Part shown: positions 41,498 to 47,873 of the stretch, piece by piece
Layout: each line of letters begins with the position of its first letter
Numbering within the stretch: position 1 is the first letter of the stretch
Assembly (NCBI GenBank): GCA_937935245.1
Contig: CALGXX010000011.1
Location: forward strand, 41,472 to 105,471
Origin: an uncultured Candidatus Saccharibacteria bacterium
Lineage (GTDB): Bacteria; Patescibacteriota; Saccharimonadia; Saccharimonadales; Saccharimonadaceae
Direction of reading: 5' to 3'
Length of the DNA stretch: 64,000 nt
Program-made: the position numbers and the translations under genes
The notes under the pieces: model-generated
What the model saw: only the letters and a program-made list of their open reading frames with translations
Databases searched by the model: none
What the model was told of the DNA's origin: nothing

Positions 41498-42130
41498 ATG
41501 AAACTCCGACAGATTAAGGATTTTTTGTGCAAGAATCGCCTTCAGGCGCTATGTATTCTTAATGGTGTCGTTTTGGCTGCGGGCTTGGTTGCGGCGATGC
41601 TATTTTCTGATGATACTCGGTGGACGAACTGGAGTTTGAGTAGATTGGGCGAAACCACTTCGAACCGTTTGTCTGCATTTTCGTTCAATTCGGGAGTGTT
41701 TTTATCTGGTTTGATTATGGCGACGATTGGGTTTTTTATGAATCGTGGTTATCTTAAGCTTGGTCAAATTCGCTCTGCTCGAATATCTGGCTGGATACTT
41801 TCATTGTTTGCAATTTGTATGATAGGAGTGGCGCTTTGCCCGAACGACACAATGCACGCGGCGCATTTTGTTTTCTCGCGCGGCATCGTGATATTGATGG
41901 TGCTTTTGATGTTTCTTTTACCATCGAGTTTGAGCTATTTAACTCATCGTGAGCGAATCTCGTCTTTCAGTTTTCCGATTTTTGCGGCAATTATAGCGGC
42001 GCAAGGTTACGCGATGGGCAAGTTTTGGTTTGTGATAGTAGAAGTTTTATTGGGGATTTTTGCGACGATGTGGCTAGTTCTGGTTTGTCGTCGAATGGAA
42101 CTTAAATTGTCCGACCTGAAAACTTCATAA
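41498..42130 (+). CDS. DUF998 family membrane protein
   Basis: 210 residues from the ATG just after the pheS stop; a longer frame starting inside pheS is only out-of-frame read-through. Six hydrophobic helices, with the DUF998 pattern WSLSRLGETTSNRLSAFSFNSGVFLSG and a following ICMIGVALCPNDTMHAAHF. Function unknown. Confidence 0.75.
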   Translation: MKLRQIKDFLCKNRLQALCILNGVVLAAGLVAAMLFSDDTRWTNWSLSRLGETTSNRLSAFSFNSGVFLSGLIMATIGFFMNRGYLKLGQIRSARISGWILSLFAICMIGVALCPNDTMHAAHFVFSRGIVILMVLLMFLLPSSLSYLTHRERISSFSFPIFAAIIAAQGYAMGKFWFVIVEVLLGIFATMWLVLVCRRMELKLSDLKTS

Positions 42131-42148
42131 AATGCTATAATTACTTCA

Positions 42149-42379
42149 AAAGGAGTAATTATGAATCACACAATTTTTGACGACATTGTATCTGGAAAAA
42201 TGAAATCTTGGAAGATTTGGGAAGATGAGAAATTCCTAGCATTTTTAACACCGTTTCCGAACACGCCAGGTTTTACTGTGGTGATTCCGAAGCAGAATCC
42301 AGGCGATTACGTATTTTCTTTGGACGATAATTTATATTCCGAAATGATGCTGGCAGTGAAAAAGGTTGCTGGTATTTTG
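42149..42379 (+). repeat. 231-bp direct repeat, copy 1
   Basis: Identical base for base to 43858-44088, offset 1709. It holds a ribosome binding site and the first 73 codons of a HIT gene. It flanks rclA on the left. Perfect identity implies a very recent duplication. Confidence 0.95.
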
Positions 42380-42535
42380 AAAGCGGTAAGTTGGACTTTT
42401 TGGAACAGTTTTAAGGAGCTATTGCACACGATAATAGTAGTAGCTCAAAAACTTGTAATAAAAGAGGCAGTTCTGTGTGCCGATAGAGAATTTGTTGCAG
42501 CGAGAGAGATCGCTAAAAAAGATAGGAGGAGGTAA
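42161..42535 (+). pseudogene. Truncated HIT gene fused to out-of-frame pheS tail
   Basis: The first 73 codons equal the intact HIT gene at 43870, then the frame leaves HIT at ATTTTG. It runs through a diverged copy of the pheS 3' end in another frame (AVSWTFWNSF) and through spacer to a stop at 42535. The histidine motif is lost, so the 124-residue product is unlikely to function. A TATAAT (42136-42141) and AAAGGAG are retained, so it may still be transcribed into rclA. Confidence 0.85.
42374..42413 (+). repeat. Displaced copy of pheS 3' end
   Basis: These 40 bases match 41453-41492 (end of pheS) at 37 positions. The join with the HIT sequence is at shared ATTTTG, a microhomology. It marks the left edge of incoming DNA that carries rclA. 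Confidence 0.85.
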
Positions 42536-42536
42536 A

Positions 42537-43859
42537 ATGGATACACAACAATTTGACGCACTCATCATTGGTTTTGGCAAAGCTGGCAAAACATTGGCGG
42601 TAGCGCTGGCAAATGCGGGAAAAAAAGTAGCGCTAGTGGAGCGGTCGCCAAAGATGTATGGCGGCACCTGTATTAATATTGCTTGTATTCCTACTAAGGT
42701 GCTAGTCAATGCAGCCGAACATCATCAAAGTTTTGATGAGGCGATGGCACATAAGACAACAGTGGTAGCGCGGTTGAATGAGAAGAACTATCATATGCTT
42801 GCGGATCGTGAAACAGTGAGCGTCATTGAGGGTGAGGCATCGTTCGTAGATGATCGTACTGTGAAGGTTGTGGCGGGTAGCGACGAGCTAGTAGTTAGTG
42901 CACCGCAGATTTTTATTAACACCGGTGCGGAATCAATCATCCCAGATATTCCAGGTGTTGATAAGCCGTTTGTGTATACCAGTACTGAATTGCTGGATAG
43001 AATGACGCAGCCAAAACAGCTAGCTATCATTGGTGGCGGTTATATTGGGTTAGAATTTGCCTCAACTTATGCCAAACTTGGCACAAAAGTAACAGTATTT
43101 GAGAGGGGCGATGCTCTGCTTGCACGTGAAGATCCAGCAATTGCTCGGGCTGCTACTGAAGCATTGCAGGCACAGGGTATTGAGATTGTGTTTGGTGTGG
43201 ATGTGACAGCGATTGAGGGTGAGTCTACTGCGACGATTCGCACAGTAAATCATGATGATTACGCTGGTTATGATGCGGTTTTGATGGCTACGGGCCGTCG
43301 CCCGGCAACGATGAGCTTGAATTTACCAGCTGCTGGTGTAGCGACGGATGAGCGCGGGGCAATTGTGGTTGATGAAACACTTCGCACTAGTCGGTCGCAT
43401 ATTTGGGCAATGGGCGATGTAACGGGCGGGCCACAATTTACCTATGCGTCGCTGGACGATTTTCGGATTGTGAGAAGCCAGTTGCTGGGTGACGGTCTGT
43501 ACACTCGCGCCAAACAAAAAACCTTGCCGTACACGGTCTTTATGCAAACGCCACTAGGTCGGGTGGGTATGACAGAGGCTGAGGCGCGTGCGACGGGGTG
43601 CGAAATTATCGTAAAAGAGCTGCCTGCTATGGCGATTCCACGCCTGCATGTTGATAATGCTACAACAGGATTGCTGCGTGCGGTGATTGATGCAAACACT
43701 GAACAAATTTTGGGTGCTAGTTTATTGTGTCGTAACTCACCAGAAGTCATTAATATTATCAAAACTGTAATGGATAATGGCCTGCCATATACTGTGCTGC
43801 GTGACCAAATATTCACTCATCCAACGGTGAGTGAGGCATTAAACGATTTATTTGCATAA
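42537..43859 (+). CDS. rclA: RclA-like FAD-dependent disulphide oxidoreductase
   Basis: 440 residues from the ATG with AGGAGGAGG upstream. FAD motif IIGFGKAGKTLAVAL, redox pair in GGTCINIACIPTK (Cys45, Cys50), NAD motif IIGGGYIGLEFAS, second FAD motif IWAMGDVTGGPQFTY, and dimer end LRDQIFTHPTVSEALNDLF. These closely follow E. coli RclA, a reductase that protects against reactive chlorine species and is activated by copper. It sits between two perfect repeats beside a displaced pheS tail, and codon choice differs somewhat from neighbours: likely acquired from another member of the lineage. Confidence 0.9.
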   Translation: MDTQQFDALIIGFGKAGKTLAVALANAGKKVALVERSPKMYGGTCINIACIPTKVLVNAAEHHQSFDEAMAHKTTVVARLNEKNYHMLADRETVSVIEGEASFVDDRTVKVVAGSDELVVSAPQIFINTGAESIIPDIPGVDKPFVYTSTELLDRMTQPKQLAIIGGGYIGLEFASTYAKLGTKVTVFERGDALLAREDPAIARAATEALQAQGIEIVFGVDVTAIEGESTATIRTVNHDDYAGYDAVLMATGRRPATMSLNLPAAGVATDERGAIVVDETLRTSRSHIWAMGDVTGGPQFTYASLDDFRIVRSQLLGDGLYTRAKQKTLPYTVFMQTPLGRVGMTEAEARATGCEIIVKELPAMAIPRLHVDNATTGLLRAVIDANTEQILGASLLCRNSPEVINIIKTVMDNGLPYTVLRDQIFTHPTVSEALNDLFA

Positions 43860-44088
43860 AGGAGTAATTATGAATCACACAATTTTTGACGACATTGTAT
43901 CTGGAAAAATGAAATCTTGGAAGATTTGGGAAGATGAGAAATTCCTAGCATTTTTAACACCGTTTCCGAACACGCCAGGTTTTACTGTGGTGATTCCGAA
44001 GCAGAATCCAGGCGATTACGTATTTTCTTTGGACGATAATTTATATTCCGAAATGATGCTGGCAGTGAAAAAGGTTGCTGGTATTTTG
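43858..44088 (+). repeat. 231-bp direct repeat, copy 2
   Basis: Same sequence as 42149-42379; here it is the 5' part of the intact HIT gene, immediately after rclA (it overlaps the rclA stop by 2 nt). Confidence 0.95.
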
Positions 44089-44331
44089 GAAAAAGCGTTT
44101 GATACCCCACGAGTGGCACTGATTTTTGAAGGCACAGGTGTGGCACACGTGCATGCTAAATTGATGCCGCTTCATGGTGATTTGGCAAAGGGAATTGGTT
44201 CGCCAGTGTCGCACGAACAGGCATTTTATGAGGAATATCCCGGATGGCTAACCACGGCTGACGGTCCAAAAATGGATGATGCACAGCTGGACGAAATCCA
44301 AGCGCGAATTTTGGCCGCCCAAGATAAATAG
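43870..44331 (+). CDS. HIT family nucleotide hydrolase with altered triad
   Basis: 153 residues. The HIT fold is clear: FDDIVSGKMKSWKIWEDEKFLAFL, TVVIPKQNPGDYVFSLDD. The histidine triad reads AHVHAKLMP: His93 and the nucleophilic His95 remain, but the third His of H-x-H-x-H is Lys97. Activity may be altered. The start is the ATG at 43870 with AAAGGAG; an earlier ATG lies inside rclA. It converges on the hydrolase gene with a 7-nt gap. Confidence 0.88.
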   Translation: MNHTIFDDIVSGKMKSWKIWEDEKFLAFLTPFPNTPGFTVVIPKQNPGDYVFSLDDNLYSEMMLAVKKVAGILEKAFDTPRVALIFEGTGVAHVHAKLMPLHGDLAKGIGSPVSHEQAFYEEYPGWLTTADGPKMDDAQLDEIQARILAAQDK

Positions 44332-44338
44332 TAATTTT

Positions 44339-45334
44339 CTATTTTGATTCTAATTTTACGTCTTTTCCTTCGTATATATCCAAATAGAACGGATATAATT
44401 TGTCAGCGTGCTTTTTAACCTCGTCTTGGTTTAAGGCTACAATGTCATGACCAATACCGAATGAGGCCGGAATTGAATAATATTGGAATTTGGCGCCAGA
44501 AGCTGCAGCCATTTGCTTAGGTATGTTGACTGCGAGATTTTTATCAATTGCGGTGTCGTTTTCGCTCGTTACAACCCCTACATATTTTAGCCCTGGAGCT
44601 TTTAGGTCGGATTTATAGTTCTTGGCGATTATTATATATTTTCCAAGAGCACGATACGATAAATTGCTACCCGTGAACGAATCTGGAAGAATATTACGTC
44701 CATAAAGATTTCGTAAAAGCGGAATTTTCCAGGAAGGAGTTTCCGACGCTGAAGGCTGATAAAAAGGTGATAAAAGTAGCGCTCGTGATATGGTTTGGCT
44801 GTTGTACTGAGTAATCCAAGTTGCCATATTTGCGCCGCCAGAAAGTCCGACAATTCCCGTTTCATCGCCCAAACCACTAATTATGCTGGTGCTGGAATTC
44901 ATAAATTGTGCCATTGCTGGAATGGTGATTTCTCCGTGTCGTTTGTTATCCGTCAGGCCGTGGCTGGGAACGCGGGGAATATAGACGTTATAGCCGGCAT
45001 TGAAAAAGGTGTTTCCCAAGTCTGCGAATTGCTGTGGGCATGCGCTTACGCCATGAATCATCATGACGGCTTTGTCGGTTTTTTTGCCGTGGGTTTTAAT
45101 AATCGATCGACATTCTGATCTAACGTCGGTATTTGAAGTGTCTTCGCTAACGGTGCGATTTGCAGCGGCGATGGCGTCGTCGTAGCTCAATTTTTCAGAG
45201 CTTGAAGATTGCAACTGCTTGGATGTTGCTGGCCAAAAGAAAGCTGCGGCAACTAATAAGGCGGCTGTAACGACAATTGAGCAGACTACCCAAATAGTAA
45301 TTTTTATAATGCGATTTTTTCGTGAAGTGTCCAT
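44339..45334 (-). CDS. Membrane-anchored alpha/beta hydrolase
   Basis: 331 residues. An N-terminal membrane helix (residues 10-33) and Ser-rich linker precede an alpha/beta hydrolase with MMIHGVSACPQQF (oxyanion region), nucleophile elbow GIVGLSGGANMA, and a late His in FGIGHDIVAL. It resembles monoglyceride lipase or S33-type serine hydrolases acting outside the membrane. TATAAT (45341-45346, minus) ends 6 nt before the ATG. Confidence 0.85.
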   Translation of the reverse strand: MDTSRKNRIIKITIWVVCSIVVTAALLVAAAFFWPATSKQLQSSSSEKLSYDDAIAAANRTVSEDTSNTDVRSECRSIIKTHGKKTDKAVMMIHGVSACPQQFADLGNTFFNAGYNVYIPRVPSHGLTDNKRHGEITIPAMAQFMNSSTSIISGLGDETGIVGLSGGANMATWITQYNSQTISRALLLSPFYQPSASETPSWKIPLLRNLYGRNILPDSFTGSNLSYRALGKYIIIAKNYKSDLKAPGLKYVGVVTSENDTAIDKNLAVNIPKQMAAASGAKFQYYSIPASFGIGHDIVALNQDEVKKHADKLYPFYLDIYEGKDVKLESK

Positions 45335-45385
45335 GGATGTATTATATTGATTATGTATGAAATTGTGAAGTTTTGTAGAGTCTTC

Positions 45386-45952
45386 TTAATAGTCCATACA
45401 AATATCCCGATAAGGTCGCGTCACAATCTCCATTGAATTCAGATCGAGTTTGGTTTCAATTTCACTGATCGTCATCAGTGCACTAGTCTCATCATCTGAC
45501 AAAACCTCAACTTCCACGAAAGTCCCAGCGTCTTTGATTTCATCGATGGCTACCGTTGCCTGCGGAAAATCAGAGGATTGAAACGAGCGACGGTATTTGT
45601 TGACCTCGACTAGCTGCACCATGCCGAGGTTTGCCAGCAACTGCTTGGCGGTTGCCGCATCTTCGGGTTGAATTGGCAGGTTTGTCTCGGGCTTAATGAT
45701 TACATTATTTTCCGTATGCGTTGCAGCGGTCGTTGCTGGCTTATACGTTATCTCAGCAAAACTATCGCGCTGGCGAATCCGCAAGCATTCAACCGTCTGC
45801 ATAAAGTCGACATCAGGACGAGAATAATACGTATCAATTTCGCGGAGATTGCTTGTTAGTTCAAAACCGATGTTTTGCAACCGCCCGATTAGCTCTTCAA
45901 TATTGCCCGTTAGCTGGCGCTTGCGTTCGATTTCTAGTAGTTTTTTGGTCAT
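45386..45952 (-). CDS. CYTH-domain protein (class IV adenylate cyclase/thiTPase-like)
   Basis: 188 residues. The CYTH signature is LEIERKRQL (E-x-E-x-K) at the N-terminus, followed by alternating acidic and basic strands: REIDTYYSRPDVDF, LRIRQRDSFAEITYK and ATVAIDEIKDAGTFVEVEV. CYTH enzymes bind triphosphates in a tunnel; substrates range from ATP to thiamine triphosphate or inorganic triphosphate. AAAGG precedes the ATG. Confidence 0.88.
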   Translation of the reverse strand: MTKKLLEIERKRQLTGNIEELIGRLQNIGFELTSNLREIDTYYSRPDVDFMQTVECLRIRQRDSFAEITYKPATTAATHTENNVIIKPETNLPIQPEDAATAKQLLANLGMVQLVEVNKYRRSFQSSDFPQATVAIDEIKDAGTFVEVEVLSDDETSALMTISEIETKLDLNSMEIVTRPYRDICMDY

Positions 45953-46037
45953 TTGATAGCCTTTCTTATGGAAGTGTAGATATTTGAATACTTATTCATA
46001 TTATGGTTTAATTATAGCAAGAAAGGCAAATAATTTT

Positions 46038-46379
46038 ATGACCATACACCAATTAAAATTGGCGACCGAGCCGTTTAATGCTATTATTTCTGGTAATAAG
46101 ACTATCGAGTCGCGACTATATGACGCCAAACGACAGAGAATCCAAATCGGGGATCGGATTATTTTTACAAATAGAGATAATTCCGAGCAAACTGTTGCCG
46201 CTGAGGTTGTTGGTTTGCTGAGATACGCGACATTTCGTGACTTATTTTCTCATAATAATCCGCGAAAGTTCGGCGGTGATAATGTCGAATGGTTAGAAAA
46301 TCAAATTTCTGAATTTTATTCTATTGAAGACCAAAAAATTTATGGAGTGATTGGCATTGAGTTTAAGGTTTGTCGGTAA
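46038..46379 (+). CDS. ASCH-domain protein
   Basis: 113 residues from the ATG at 46038, with GAAAGG upstream. The ASCH fold shows as KLATEPFNAIISGNKTIESRLYDAKRQRIQIGDRIIF and the closing YGVIGIEFKV. ASCH domains resemble PUA RNA-binding folds; some hydrolyse modified cytidines. It is divergent from the CYTH gene. Confidence 0.85.
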   Translation: MTIHQLKLATEPFNAIISGNKTIESRLYDAKRQRIQIGDRIIFTNRDNSEQTVAAEVVGLLRYATFRDLFSHNNPRKFGGDNVEWLENQISEFYSIEDQKIYGVIGIEFKVCR

Positions 46380-46446
46380 GCTTGCGTATTGGCGGCGTTA
46401 ATATTTCCTCTTCAGAATCTTTTCTCTGCTAGAAAATCAGCTAGAG

Positions 46447-47346
46447 CTAATAATCCAGGATTATTGTCGTCTTTACTTGTTTTAGGATTGCGTTCATATT
46501 TGCGACGTTTATAGTTTTTGCTAGGTTATTTCTGGTTAATGGCGTAGCGGTTTGTTGATAAAAATATATGGGCGCTGAAATATAAAATGGGTCAGACGTG
46601 AAAGCTTCGGCAAGGTTTTTTAGGTCGGTTGCGTGCGAGGATATGTTAAAGTTTTGTAAATATGTTTGTATAGTTTCACTTGAGCTCAGTCGAGCAAGGT
46701 CTGTATTTTTTACGGTGTAGGTTTGGCTGATGTAATTGCCGTCATAGTACGCTATAAACTTTCCGGGGCTGGACGGGTAGGATGAGATTTTATCAAAACA
46801 AATGTCGCGCACTAGATCTAAAAGTATTGGGTATGTGCAGAAAAATGCGGCAGTCAATTCGTCGCTGGCGTCAGCAATTTCTATATCAATCTTAACGTCT
46901 GTAAAATCCTTCGGACTATGGCTGATTTTAAGAGGAGGAATCTTAGATTTTGGGTGTGAATTGCTGGGAGTGGTTTTTTGACTATCGATAAAATATTTTT
47001 GACAAAGAGCGAGCTGTTCTTGTAGTAGTGTCATGTCTGTTATGTCAATGTTGGATTGCATCTCGGCTTCTATGTGTGCGATGGACTGTTGAATAAGAGG
47101 CTCCTCAAAAGGCGTAATATCGTTGATGATTTCTTCAAATAATGTATTAGACTCGCTTGTGAATAGTGTGGACGTAAAAAATACACTTGATTCGCTAGTC
47201 GTGCCGTCTAACTCTCCAGCAAAAGCTCGGTTGCCGCCAACTTTTTCCGTTTCCTTTAAGAATCGCCTAATAATCAGATGCTCAAATAGGTGACATATAT
47301 CGTGGTTTGCTGGTAAAGAATATGCTGAATGCAAGTTGTGAATCAT
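46447..47346 (-). CDS. M16-like (inverted zinc motif) peptidase, short form
   Basis: 299 residues. HLFEH (His19, Glu22, His23) reproduces the HxxEH inverted zinc motif of M16 peptidases, with GGNRAFAGELDGTTSESSVFF in the place of the family's G-G-x-x-N-A-x-T segment and EEIINDI offering the distal Glu. Only about one M16 half-domain pair is present, where usual members have 400-450 residues. No signal peptide. TATAAT (47353-47358, minus) ends 6 nt before the ATG. Confidence 0.65.
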   Translation of the reverse strand: MIHNLHSAYSLPANHDICHLFEHLIIRRFLKETEKVGGNRAFAGELDGTTSESSVFFTSTLFTSESNTLFEEIINDITPFEEPLIQQSIAHIEAEMQSNIDITDMTLLQEQLALCQKYFIDSQKTTPSNSHPKSKIPPLKISHSPKDFTDVKIDIEIADASDELTAAFFCTYPILLDLVRDICFDKISSYPSSPGKFIAYYDGNYISQTYTVKNTDLARLSSSETIQTYLQNFNISSHATDLKNLAEAFTSDPFYISAPIYFYQQTATPLTRNNLAKTINVANMNAILKQVKTTIILDY

Positions 47347-47419
47347 GAGTTTATTATATCAGTATGGAAGTTAGCCTAAATCTTATAAGCTTGGTGGCGT
47401 GTTCATACGAAGAAAAGCT

Positions 47420-47695
47420 TTATTTATCATAATCAAACAAGCTTCCAGCTCCCGCTGCTTTATATAAAGCATCTACCGCTAAGAGCATATCGTTCTGAAG
47501 TGTTGGCTGATTGTCAATATTCTTATCATAAAAATCCCGCAATGACGCCGGATAGATTTCATCGGGTATATCGTACAGGAATGTATTCTGTAGTAGTTTC
47601 CTCTGTTCGGGCGAAATATCATTAAAAAACTCTGGATGAAAATCGTAAAACCATTCTAGGCGAGTTTGTAATTCTAGATATCTATCGTAATCCAT
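47420..47695 (-). CDS. Small hypothetical protein
   Basis: 91 residues from the ATG at 47695 (MDYDRYLELQ), helical and acidic with many aromatic residues. Not recognised. On the minus strand TATAAT (47702-47707) ends 6 nt before the ATG, so the longer frame to 47731 is rejected. It lies upstream of the M16-like gene on the same strand. Confidence 0.6.
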   Translation of the reverse strand: MDYDRYLELQTRLEWFYDFHPEFFNDISPEQRKLLQNTFLYDIPDEIYPASLRDFYDKNIDNQPTLQNDMLLAVDALYKAAGAGSLFDYDK

Positions 47696-47707
47696 AGCTA
47701 TATTATA

Positions 47708-47858
47708 ATTCAGGGGATGACCCTTCTCCAAGTCTGAAGAGAGGAGTGCCTTTGAGGACTATCTCCCGCCTGCTCAAGGATGGCTGTATTTTGCCCTAGA
47801 GCAATTTTACCTTGGTTATTTGTAGTTTTCTAAGGTCGATTACTTGTCGGTAAGATGA
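47708..47858. other. Unassigned region with partial hairpins before pheT
   Basis: No ORF. Short complementary pairs exist: CTCC/GGAG, CTTTGAG/CTCAAGG across 16 nt, and TTGC/GCAA. An ATTATAAT block at 47702-47709 can serve as -10 in both directions, so a plus-strand RNA starting near 47716 is possible. T-box, SRP and tmRNA signatures were looked for and not seen. Confidence 0.25.
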
Positions 47859-47873
47859 TATAATTATATTAAT

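Noticed and set aside
42161..42535. A functional second HIT protein
   Set aside because: The frame leaves HIT before the histidine motif and runs through an out-of-frame pheS tail.
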